64,000 bases of DNA, taken from the NCBI RefSeq assembly GCF_039537965.1, contig NZ_BAABBM010000001.1, positions 1,798,001 to 1,862,000 on the forward strand. The letters are read 5' to 3'. Both the position numbers and the translations under genes were made by a program. Below the pieces are notes generated by a model. It made no database searches. It had not been told where the DNA came from and saw nothing but the letters and a program-made list of their open reading frames with translations. Numbering within the stretch: the stretch's first letter is position 1; the number at the start of each line of letters is the position of its first letter. The stretch comes from Sphingomonas limnosediminicola. GTDB lineage: Bacteria > Pseudomonadota > Alphaproteobacteria > Sphingomonadales > Sphingomonadaceae. Of the stretch, positions 7,899-14,965 are shown one piece after another.

Positions 7899-8420
7899 AT
7901 GAGTGGGATACGTATCTTGGCGACGATGCTTGCAGTGTGCGTGGCGCTCGGGGCTCCGACGCGCGTTACGGCACAGTGCCGGCTGTGCTCGACGCCAACC
8001 ACCACGCGCGAGGAGGCGACTGCCAATGATGACATCCGCCTCGAGCTCGAAACCAATCTCAACTTCGACCGATTGATCATTTTCGGCGACGGCCAGGGCT
8101 CGGCAACGATCCGGCCGGACGGGTCCAGCACCGCGACGGGCTCGGTCTCCAGCGTCGGCCCGCGGGCGATGGTCGGTACCGTAGTCGTCCGGGGGCAACC
8201 CGGCCGCTTGCTACGCGTCGACTTGCCGCGCCGCATCGAACTCTTCTCCCTAAGCGGCGGGCGCATCAGCTTCGACGATGTGGCGAGCGATCTGCCGTCC
8301 GTGCCCCGTCTCGATTCGGCCGGGACGCTGACGTTTCGGTTCGGGGGCCGGATCACGATCACCGGCAATGGCGAAGGCCAGTATCGCGGCGATATGCCTA
8401 TTACGGTCGACTACCTCTGA
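7899..8420 (+). CDS. Exported DUF4402-like pilin-type protein 1
   Basis: A 173-residue secreted protein. The signal peptide covers about residues 1-24 (IRILATMLAVCVALGAPTRVTAQ). The mature part is beta-rich with the DUF4402 pattern: an opening strand LELETNLNFDRLIIFG, a middle DGSSTATGSVSSVG, and a closing GQYRGDMPITVDYL that matches the family's terminal G-x-Y-x-G-x-x-x-V-x-x-x-Y strand. DUF4402 proteins resemble spore-coat-U/CsuA/B-type pilins. This copy is the most divergent of the three and has a cysteine pair (CRLC) near the mature start. It is the first gene of the chaperone/usher-like cluster and is preceded by an inverted repeat. Function inferred from context. Confidence 0.75.
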   Translation: MSGIRILATMLAVCVALGAPTRVTAQCRLCSTPTTTREEATANDDIRLELETNLNFDRLIIFGDGQGSATIRPDGSSTATGSVSSVGPRAMVGTVVVRGQPGRLLRVDLPRRIELFSLSGGRISFDDVASDLPSVPRLDSAGTLTFRFGGRITITGNGEGQYRGDMPITVDYL

Positions 8421-8455
8421 CCATCTGATCCAGATCGGCTGATCCTTACGGCAAT

Positions 8456-8499
8456 ATTAACCAAAGCCTTGAGCAAAGGTGAAAGCGATTTTGGTTAAT
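8456..8499. repeat. 10-base inverted repeat before the second DUF4402 gene
   Basis: ATTAACCAAA (8456-8465) and TTTGGTTAAT (8490-8499) are perfect inverted arms around a 24-base loop, about 60-100 bases before the gene at 8559. No T-tract follows, so it is more likely a regulator site or leader hairpin than a terminator. Its arms contain the TTAACC/GGTTAA element seen in the other sites of the cluster, but pointing the other way. Confidence 0.5.
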
Positions 8500-8558
8500 G
8501 GGCAAGCTACGGATGTCGGGCTTCTGACACTCGTTGCTCGGAACAAGTGGGGATCGTC

Positions 8559-9068
8559 ATGACCAGGTTTCTCTCGACGGCTGTTGCCGCCGCGCTTGCG
8601 CTAACTGGCACAACCGCCCAGGCCGCATCGCCTTCGGCGCAGGCTACCGGAACAGCCAGGATCTACAAGCCGCTGACAATCCAGAAGACGCAGGATCTCG
8701 ACTTCGGCACGATCGTCCTTGCGGGCGCCAGCTTCACTGGAGAAATCGTCCGCGTGAACACCTCGGGGCCGGTGACGTGCGGCAGCGGCGGCGGCAACCT
8801 GACCTGTGGTGGCGCCCCCACTCCGGCGAAGTTCCACCTTGTCGGTTCGAACAACGCGGCCGTCACCGTTACGTCCCCGTCGTTCAATCTTACTGGTCCG
8901 TCGACCTTGGTTGTGACGCCGACGTCGACGACCCAGACCGTGAATTTGGGCGCAGCCGGCCTGACTACGGGCATCGACGTGCTACTTGGCGGTTCGATCA
9001 CGCTCGCATCGACGACGCCGGACGGCGTCTACACCGGCACGTGGACGGTCACTGCAGATTACCAATAA
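8559..9068 (+). CDS. Exported DUF4402 pilin-like protein 2
   Basis: A 169-residue secreted protein with a clean signal peptide (TRFLSTAVAAALALTGTTAQA, cleavage about residue 23). The mature protein starts ASPSAQATGTARIYKPLTI and has the DUF4402 hallmarks QDLDFGTIVL, a cysteine pair (TCGSGGGNLTC), GGSITLAS and the closing YTGTWTVTADYQ. ATG 8559 is chosen over GTG 8547 because GTGGGG lies at a suitable distance ahead. DUF4402 domains are immunoglobulin-like pilin or adhesin modules of chaperone-usher type systems. It shares the general plan of the third copy (8559 and 9231 genes are clearly paralogous), so it probably forms a major or minor subunit of the same surface structure. Confidence 0.85.
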   Translation: MTRFLSTAVAAALALTGTTAQAASPSAQATGTARIYKPLTIQKTQDLDFGTIVLAGASFTGEIVRVNTSGPVTCGSGGGNLTCGGAPTPAKFHLVGSNNAAVTVTSPSFNLTGPSTLVVTPTSTTQTVNLGAAGLTTGIDVLLGGSITLASTTPDGVYTGTWTVTADYQ

Positions 9069-9109
9069 GTCAGATTTCAGAAGCGGCACTGCCGCGAAAG
9101 TGGGGGAGA

Positions 9110-9140
9110 GGGGTCGCCGTGTGGGGCGGCCCCTTCTTCG
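9110..9140 (+). terminator. Probable terminator after the second DUF4402 gene
   Basis: GGGGTCGCC (9110-9118) can pair with GGCGGCCCC (9125-9133) with one G-U pair around a six-base loop, followed by TTCTTCGTT. The stem is strong and the T-tract imperfect. It would separate the second DUF4402 gene from the third, making the cluster more than one transcript. Confidence 0.55.
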
Positions 9141-9181
9141 TTGCCCAATGGACGTCGACAATACCTCGAAGGTTAACGTCG

Positions 9182-9210
9182 GCGCCATGGTTGACCGAAA
9201 TTCAACCATT
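9182..9210. repeat. 29-base repeat copy 1 with inverted repeat ATGGTTGA-N7-TCAACCAT
   Basis: Arms ATGGTTGA (9187-9194) and TCAACCAT (9202-9209) flank CCGAAAT. The whole 29 bases recur at 9801-9829 with one mismatch. The copy lies about 33 bases (centre to ATG) before the third DUF4402 gene, a promoter-proximal position fitting an operator. It reads GGTTG-N9-CAACC, the same geometry as the site at 7848. Confidence 0.6.
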
Positions 9211-9230
9211 TCAGTTGTACGTGAGCCCCC

Positions 9231-9770
9231 ATGTCTTGCGGGCTCGATCGAGGGAAGGCGTTGCAACTGTCCGCGTCCTTGAAGGCGATCGCCCTGCTGA
9301 TGGCCGCCAGCTGCTGCGGCTCGTCGGCCTCCGCTGCGACGATCACCGCAACGGTGAACGCCGGGACTATCAAGCCGCTCGTTGTGACGATGCTTCAAAG
9401 CCTCGATCTTGGATCGATTACCCTGGCGCCGGGTAGTTGGAGCAATGCGACCATCTCGCTGTCGCAGACCGGCGCGTTCAGCTGCTCCAATCCGAATACG
9501 ATTTGCAGTGCGGCGACGGCCGTAGCCAAGTACAACGTCCAAGGTTCGAACAATCAGACCGTGCGGATCAGTGTGCCAAATGTCACGATGACCAACCAAA
9601 GCGATGCGACCCAGACGCTGACCCTGGTCACGGACGCTCCGGCCAGCGTGATTTTGACGTCCTCGGGTATTCCGGGTGTCGATTTCAGCATCGGCGGGTC
9701 GATTACCGTCAGCGCCACCACAGCGGCGGGTACGTACGCCGGCACCTTCAACGTCACCTGCGACTATTAG
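9231..9770 (+). CDS. Exported DUF4402 pilin-like protein 3
   Basis: A 179-residue secreted protein. A longer N-terminal lead (MSCGLDRGKALQLSAS) precedes the hydrophobic signal LKAIALLMAASCCGSSASA. The mature part opens ATITATVNAGTIKPLVVTML, then SLDLGSITLAPG, a cysteine pair in FSCSNPNTICS, GGSITVSAT and the closing YAGTFNVTCDY, all matching the DUF4402 plan and the neighbouring copy. The start is uncertain because no clear ribosome-binding site precedes ATG 9231; a start closer to the hydrophobic segment is possible. It is 113 bases from the chaperone gene, whose product presumably folds this protein in the periplasm. Confidence 0.82.
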   Translation: MSCGLDRGKALQLSASLKAIALLMAASCCGSSASAATITATVNAGTIKPLVVTMLQSLDLGSITLAPGSWSNATISLSQTGAFSCSNPNTICSAATAVAKYNVQGSNNQTVRISVPNVTMTNQSDATQTLTLVTDAPASVILTSSGIPGVDFSIGGSITVSATTAAGTYAGTFNVTCDY

Positions 9771-9800
9771 GCCCGGCAGGCCGATTTTCTCCCCGCTTAC

Positions 9801-9829
9801 GCGCCATGGTTGACCGAAAATCAACCATT
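9801..9829. repeat. 29-base repeat copy 2 with inverted repeat ATGGTTGA-N7-TCAACCAT
   Basis: Second copy of the repeat at 9182-9210, differing at one base in the spacer (CCGAAAA). Arms are at 9806-9813 and 9821-9828, centred about 67 bases before the chaperone start. Conservation of the arms and of the position before a gene supports a shared regulator site rather than chance. Confidence 0.6.
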
Positions 9830-9883
9830 CTGGAGCAAAGATGGAGCGATCGCTCCGTGTGGGAGCAAAGTGGGGATCGCTAG

Positions 9884-10714
9884 ATGACTGTTTGGACCAG
9901 GGCTTTTGCATCGGCCGCGCTTGCCGCCGCGCCATTCTTCGCATTCTCGACGGCAGCTCAGGCCGGCGTCGGCGACTTGCTCGTCGCGCCCACCCGCATC
10001 GTTCTGGACGGGCGGAAGGGCACGGAAATCGTGCTCAACAATATCGGCGACGAGCCGGCGACCTACCGCGTATCGGTCGAGTTCCGCCGCATGACGCCGA
10101 GCGGATCGCTCGAGGACGTGGCCACGCCCACCGCCGCCGACAAGACCGCCGAGGATATGCTGATCTACGCGCCGCGCCGCGTTACGCTTGCGCCGCACGA
10201 GCCGCAGGCGATCCGTATCGCCGCGCGTCCGGGCCAGGGCGTTCCCGATGGCGAATATCGCGTCCACCTGCTTTTCCGCGCCATCCCGCCTGCCAACCCG
10301 GTTGTACAGACGGCCGCGGCCGAGCAGCCGAAAGGCCTCCGTTTCCAGCTGACCCCGGTATACGGAGTGACCATCCCGGTCATCGTCCGCCTCGGCAATC
10401 TCCAAGCGACGGCCGGGATTACAAATGTTCATCTCGACAAGAAGGATGGGCAGCAAGTCGTTTCCCTCGACCTTCAGCGGCAGGGCGCGCGCTCGACCTT
10501 CGGTGAAGTCCGTGTGCTGAAAGCCGGACTGAAGGATCCGGTGGCGCTGCAGAAGGGCATCGCCGTCTACACCGAGGTTAACAGTCGGCATGTCGCCATT
10601 CCGGTCAACCCTGACTTCAAGGGGGCGGTTTCCGGCCCTGTGACTGTCCAATATGTAGAGACGTTCGACGATGGCAGTCACGTGATTGCCGAAACACAGG
10701 CGACGCTCCGCTAA
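9884..10714 (+). CDS. Periplasmic pilus-assembly chaperone (PapD-like)
   Basis: A 276-residue exported protein. The signal peptide ends near residue 28 (FFAFSTAAQA). The mature part shows the first immunoglobulin-like domain of a PapD-type chaperone: GDLLVAPTRIVLDGRKGTEIVL, NNIGDEPATYRVSVEFRRM, and ITLAP-like APRRVTLAPHEPQAIRIAAR, followed by GEYRVHLLFRAIP. The second domain is beta-rich and ends YVETFDDGSHVIAETQATLR. Such chaperones hold pilin subunits by strand donation until the usher takes them. It lies between the third DUF4402 gene and the usher-like gene, exactly where a chaperone-usher operon would have it, and is 27 bases from the usher start. Confidence 0.87.
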   Translation: MTVWTRAFASAALAAAPFFAFSTAAQAGVGDLLVAPTRIVLDGRKGTEIVLNNIGDEPATYRVSVEFRRMTPSGSLEDVATPTAADKTAEDMLIYAPRRVTLAPHEPQAIRIAARPGQGVPDGEYRVHLLFRAIPPANPVVQTAAAEQPKGLRFQLTPVYGVTIPVIVRLGNLQATAGITNVHLDKKDGQQVVSLDLQRQGARSTFGEVRVLKAGLKDPVALQKGIAVYTEVNSRHVAIPVNPDFKGAVSGPVTVQYVETFDDGSHVIAETQATLR

Positions 10715-10741
10715 CGGAGGGGCGGCTCCGGAGTTCACGTC

Positions 10742-13429
10742 ATGTTGGGCCGCGGCAAGTGGCTGCGCAAGGCCGCCGTGCTTGTCGCGATGTGCGCGGG
10801 CGCGGCCGTCGGCGCATCGGCGCCACCGCCGTCGACTGCGGCGTCGTGGAAGGCAGAGCCCGACGAGCAGTTCCTGCTCGATGTCAACATCCGCCAGCTT
10901 CGGCTCGGCGACGGCGTCCGTGCGTACAACACGCCCGAGGGCACTTGTGTCGTCTTAGGCGACTTTCTGACCGCGCTCGACGTGCCGATGCGCATCGATC
11001 TGGGGGCCAAAAAGGCCAGCGGTTGGGCTTTCACGGAAGCCAACCGCATCTCCGTCGACCTTGCGAGCGGTCAGGCGTCCTATGGCGCCAAAAAGGAAGC
11101 GATCGCGCCGGGAACGGTGCGCGAGGTTCCCGAAGGCTGGTGCGTCCAGACCCAAGCGCTCACGCGGTGGTTCGGGATTGGCGTGAAGCCAATGACGGCC
11201 GGCGCCGTGCTGATGCTCGATTCGCCTGCCAAATTGCCCGTAGAGCTCGCCATGGAGCGCCAACAGCGAGCGGCGCATCTCAAGCCCGCCAGCTTCGACC
11301 TTTCATCCTTGCCGCACGTGCGCGTGCCCTATCGAATGTGGCGCTCTCCGGCACTCGACTTTGTCGTCAGTGCTGGGGCCACCTATCGTGCCAGCGATGG
11401 AATCCGTGTCGATCGCCAGAGCTCAATCATCGCCGCCGGCGAGATTGCGCGCCTGTCCTATGAAGCACAGCTCAGCACGACGCAGGCGGGCAAGCCGAAC
11501 ATGGTGCGGCTCCGCGCCTATCGATCTGACCCCGACGGCAATCTGCTAGGGCCACTGCACGCGACGCATTTCGGGTTCGGCGACGTTGCCGGATTCGACA
11601 CTGGCTTGACCGGCTCACTTGCCGCTGGCCGCGGCGGCGTCATCACGAACCGCCCCCTTGCGGCTCGGGTGGCGTTCGATCGCACCCGATTTGAGGGCGA
11701 TCTGCCCAGCGGCTGGGAGGCAGAGATATACCGCAATGGGGAGCTTCTTGCCTTCGCCAAGCCGGACGCCAGCCAGCGCTATGTCTTTGACAACGTGCAA
11801 CTAATCTACGGCGAGAACGACATCGAGATTCGCTTGTATGGCCCGCAGGGCCAGATTCGGGCGCGGCATGAATCGGTGAACGTCGGTCAGGACAACGTGC
11901 CCGCCGGCAAGACCTGGTACTGGGCTGGCTTCAACCAGCCGGGGAAAGACCTCTTCACGCTCGAAAAGCCCCCGGATACCTCCACCCTGCCCAAGGGACA
12001 GGCGGCAGTTTCAGTTGAGCATGGCATCAACGAGCGGACGTCGGTGGGCGTGCTGGCGCGCGCCATGCTCCTCGGCGACGAACACGTGACGTTCGTCGAG
12101 GGCGATGTTCGACGATCGATCGGCCCAGCACTGGTCGAGTTGGGCGCTGCGCGCGAAAGCGGCGGCGGCTTCGCGGCGCATGCCCAAATACTGGGCAAGT
12201 TCGGGAGCGTCGCCGTGAGTGCCGAGGCTGTTGTCGCGAATGATTTTCATTTGCGGGGCGGTGACCGACAAAGCGTGCGCGAAGGCCGCATCTCCATCGA
12301 CACACCGCTGCGAATCGGCCGGACCATGCTGCCCGCCCACGCCGAAGTGCGCATGACAAGCAAGCCCGATGGCGGGAGCCAGCTCGAGGTGGCAGCACGA
12401 TTGTCTGCGAACATTGATCGCTTCAATCTCTCGACCGACGTCCGCTACACCAAACAACGCCTGGCAGGCGGCCTATCGCCCGGCGGCGAACTCAATTTTG
12501 GCTTCATCGGCACCGGTCGCGTCGGTGATGTGCGGCTGAGGGCTGGCGGCAGCTTCGACGTCACGCCATCGGCGCGCTTCCGATCTGCAGAATTGTCCGC
12601 TTATTGGTCAGCGTCCGAAAACATCGATTGGCAGGGGGACCTCGTCTACGACGCCGACGCGCATCGCGGGCGAGCCAGGATTTCGCACATTCGGCGGATG
12701 AACAGCTTCGCGCTTGCACTGACAGGCGAAGGGGCCACTGACGGCTCGATCGCGCTCGGCGTCAATTTGAATTTTTCTCTCGACCCTGCGCACGGGCTGA
12801 GCTTGTCGCGTAGACCGCTCGCACAGGCGGGGGCGGTTCGCGCGACCGTCTACCGCGATCTCAACGACAATGGCGTGCGCGATTCGTCCGAGCCGCTCGA
12901 AAAGGGCGCCGTAATCACGACAGGAAGTGTCCTCTCCGAGAAACCCACCGACGCGAAAGGTGCGGTAACCATCGGCGGACTTACCGCCTACCAGCCGATC
13001 GCTGTCGGTCTCGACCAGACAAGCCTTGCCGACCCCATGCTGGTGCCGAAGAAGGCGTTGCAAGTCGTGGTGCCGCGGCCCGGCGTCCCGGCCGACGTGC
13101 AGATCGGTCTCGTGGGCGGCGGCGATATCGAAGGCGCGCTGGTAAAGAGCGGTGGCCTGGGCTTTGAAGGCCTCGATCTTGAGTTGGTCGACAGCGCCGG
13201 CAAGGTCGTTGGCACCGCGCGCACAGACTATGACGGTTTCTTCCTGTTTGAGCGCGTGGCTTACGGCAGATACGCAATCCGCATTTCGAAGGATTCGGCC
13301 GCCGCGGCGAAGATCTCAACCGACGTTGGCCTGACGGTCCAGGTAAGTGCAGATAAACCGGTGGTCAGGCTCGGCTCCGTGCAGGTTCGCCCTGTCGCAA
13401 TCCTTGCGTCGACCGCCGCGACGCCCTGA
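10742..13429 (+). CDS. Outer-membrane usher-like protein with C-terminal SdrB-type repeats
   Basis: An 895-residue exported protein. After a signal peptide (about residues 1-25), the N-terminal part has FLLDVNIRQLRLGDGVRAY and a capsule of alternating strands. The centre, about residues 320-400, has a plug-like module typical of TcfC/CFA-type ushers: GWEAEIYRNGELLAFAKPD, then YVFDNVQLIYGENDIEIRLY and GPQGQIRARHESVNVG. A long beta-barrel-like stretch follows. About residue 700 onward the protein changes to RATVYRDLNDNGVRDSSEPL, a SdrB-like motif with calcium-ligand spacing, then a carboxypeptidase-regulatory-like module (VGTARTDYDGFFLFERV). It would export and anchor the DUF4402 subunits. It is divergent from standard ushers, so the role is inferred from the central module and neighbours. 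Confidence 0.72.
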   Translation: MLGRGKWLRKAAVLVAMCAGAAVGASAPPPSTAASWKAEPDEQFLLDVNIRQLRLGDGVRAYNTPEGTCVVLGDFLTALDVPMRIDLGAKKASGWAFTEANRISVDLASGQASYGAKKEAIAPGTVREVPEGWCVQTQALTRWFGIGVKPMTAGAVLMLDSPAKLPVELAMERQQRAAHLKPASFDLSSLPHVRVPYRMWRSPALDFVVSAGATYRASDGIRVDRQSSIIAAGEIARLSYEAQLSTTQAGKPNMVRLRAYRSDPDGNLLGPLHATHFGFGDVAGFDTGLTGSLAAGRGGVITNRPLAARVAFDRTRFEGDLPSGWEAEIYRNGELLAFAKPDASQRYVFDNVQLIYGENDIEIRLYGPQGQIRARHESVNVGQDNVPAGKTWYWAGFNQPGKDLFTLEKPPDTSTLPKGQAAVSVEHGINERTSVGVLARAMLLGDEHVTFVEGDVRRSIGPALVELGAARESGGGFAAHAQILGKFGSVAVSAEAVVANDFHLRGGDRQSVREGRISIDTPLRIGRTMLPAHAEVRMTSKPDGGSQLEVAARLSANIDRFNLSTDVRYTKQRLAGGLSPGGELNFGFIGTGRVGDVRLRAGGSFDVTPSARFRSAELSAYWSASENIDWQGDLVYDADAHRGRARISHIRRMNSFALALTGEGATDGSIALGVNLNFSLDPAHGLSLSRRPLAQAGAVRATVYRDLNDNGVRDSSEPLEKGAVITTGSVLSEKPTDAKGAVTIGGLTAYQPIAVGLDQTSLADPMLVPKKALQVVVPRPGVPADVQIGLVGGGDIEGALVKSGGLGFEGLDLELVDSAGKVVGTARTDYDGFFLFERVAYGRYAIRISKDSAAAAKISTDVGLTVQVSADKPVVRLGSVQVRPVAILASTAATP

Positions 13430-13453
13430 CGGGCAGGATTTCCCCATAATCAT

Positions 13454-13540
13454 TGGTGCGGTCGAGAAGACTCGAACTTCCACGGCCTTTCGGCCACAGC
13501 GACCTCAACGCTGCGCGTCTACCAGTTCCGCCACGACCGC
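13454..13540 (-). tRNA. tRNA-Leu (anticodon GAG)
   Basis: An 87-base tRNA with the CCA end encoded. On the minus strand the acceptor arms are GCGGTCG and CGACCGC with discriminator A. The D-arm contains GGCGGAACTGGTAGACGC and the anticodon stem CAGCG/CGCTG encloses TTGAGGT, giving GAG. The class II variable arm GTGGCCGAAAGGCCGTG is typical of leucine tRNAs, and the T-loop reads TTCGAGT. It lies just after the usher-like gene on the opposite strand. Confidence 0.95.
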
Positions 13541-13709
13541 ACGTCATGAAATAGCAGGCCGACCGGAATGGTCGCCGCCACTGGCAAGGCGGCGCGTCTA
13601 GCAAAGGCGCTAGAAGGGCGCAATGGCGTCTCCGGCGAAGCAAATTCGCTCCGTTTCGGCACAATCCCTAACAAGCTGTTTACCATTGCCGAGCCTAGGC
13701 GTTAGCGTG

Positions 13710-13937
13710 ATGCCTATGCTTCTTCTGGCCGCCGCCGCTGCACTATCGGCTCCACCTGACGAGGCACGTTCTCCGACGGTCGTGACGGTCCAAGCGCGTG
13801 CCGTAGTGCGCATTATCTCGGCGGTCACTTTGCGTCTCGGCGAAGGCGCCTTGAGCGGCGATGCGCCGCCGGCACGTGACGCGACGGTTCATCCTGGCGG
13901 CATCGCCCAGAAAGCAAGTCTCATTGAATTTGAATGA
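13710..13937 (+). CDS. Small exported protein of unknown function
   Basis: A 75-residue product if started at ATG 13710 (GTG 13707 is adjacent and in frame). It starts with a short hydrophobic signal (PMLLLAAAAALSAPP) and continues VVTVQARAVVRIISAVTLRL, GEGALSGDAPPARDATVHPG and a final KASLIEFE. I recall similar small proteins in other sphingomonads, but no function is known to me. The V-x-V-x-A-x-A-V-V-R-I opening is loosely like the first strand of the DUF4402 pilins nearby, which may be coincidence. The gene ends six bases from the convergent zinc-ribbon gene. I treat it as a real but uncharacterised periplasmic protein. Confidence 0.6.
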   Translation: MPMLLLAAAAALSAPPDEARSPTVVTVQARAVVRIISAVTLRLGEGALSGDAPPARDATVHPGGIAQKASLIEFE

Positions 13938-13943
13938 TTTAGC

Positions 13944-14852
13944 TCAGGCCTTCGGGCCGAGCGAGATCGTGAGTTCGTCGCCGCCGGGCGGGACGTTGAC
14001 CTCGGCGCTGTTGAAACTCGCGCTAGCGCCCGGAGGGAGTGAGCGCGCTGGCGGTTGAATGGTCCACCTGTAGACGATTTGGCCCGACTTGCTGCGGAGC
14101 TGCGCCTGGATAGGCGGGACATCCTGCTCCGTTCCGGTGGGATTGATGACCCGCCCAGTGACGGTGAAGAGCTCGTTCCCACTTTCGAGCTTCTGGCGAT
14201 CCATATGGGTCGTCAACAGCGTCAGCTTGCTGACGGCGCCGCCGGTTAAACCGACGCGGGCCTTCAGGTCGGCTGGCGCGAGGAAGTAGAACGCCGCCGC
14301 GGCCAGCGCGACTAGCAAAGCGATGATCAGGATGACCAGGATCGGACTGCGCCGTTTCGGCTCGAGATCGTCGCCCGCAGGGAACGGACTGAATTCGTCA
14401 TCCGCGGCCTCGGCCACGGGCGGCTCGCGCCAGTCGGCAGCGACCATCGCGACGGAATCGGGGAGCGAAGTCCCGTCGATATTTGCGGACAAGTCGCGCG
14501 CGTGCTGCTCGGCTGCATATTCCGCGGCCTGCCGTTCCTGCGCTTCTCCAGGCTCGTCCGCAGCCTGTGCTGTCTCAGAAGTCTCGACGGGCGCTTCCGA
14601 CTGGGCGGACTCGACAATCGACTCCTCGTAGGCGCGTTCTTCTGCTTCCGGACCGCTTCGCGGCTCGATCAACGTCGCTCCGGCGATGCTTTCTTCCGCC
14701 GGTGCACCTTGATCGTCCTCGACGTCCGAAGTCTCGGGATCCTGATGCCAGCTGTGCTTGCAAGAAGCGCAGCGAACCTGCCGCCCGTGCGGCGGAATGG
14801 CACCGTCCTTCACCACATATTGCGTCGAGCAATTTGGGCAGGTGAGGATCAT
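13944..14852 (-). CDS. MJ0042-type zinc-ribbon membrane protein (DUF3426-like)
   Basis: A 302-residue protein with a cytoplasmic N-terminal zinc ribbon, CPNCSTQYVV then VRCASCKHSW, of the MJ0042 type. A long acidic, alanine- and glutamate-rich linker follows to about residue 165. One membrane helix (ILVILIIALLVALAAAAFYFL, about 172-192) leads to a periplasmic beta-rich domain containing LFTVTGRVINPTGTEQDVP and LPPGASASFNSAEVNVPPGG, the DUF3426 plan. The role is unknown. The gene diverges from ftsE; in sphingomonads I recall this pair as a stable neighbourhood, which hints at a link to the envelope or division but does not prove it. Confidence 0.85.
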   Translation of the reverse strand: MILTCPNCSTQYVVKDGAIPPHGRQVRCASCKHSWHQDPETSDVEDDQGAPAEESIAGATLIEPRSGPEAEERAYEESIVESAQSEAPVETSETAQAADEPGEAQERQAAEYAAEQHARDLSANIDGTSLPDSVAMVAADWREPPVAEAADDEFSPFPAGDDLEPKRRSPILVILIIALLVALAAAAFYFLAPADLKARVGLTGGAVSKLTLLTTHMDRQKLESGNELFTVTGRVINPTGTEQDVPPIQAQLRSKSGQIVYRWTIQPPARSLPPGASASFNSAEVNVPPGGDELTISLGPKA

Positions 14853-14965
14853 TACTGCAAAAGGCCTCTTCCGGGACGGTGAGCGCAGGGTAAACAGGAA
14901 TGCGCTTGTCTTGGCAAGGCGCGAGCCCGGTCACCGGGTCGAAGGAAAGCGGGAAGGGGACGAAA

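Noticed and set aside
9801..9829. The 29-base repeat as a short peptide start (reading MVDRKSTI and MVDRNSTI)
   Set aside because: The conserved feature is the inverted repeat; neither frame makes a plausible small protein or has a ribosome-binding site.
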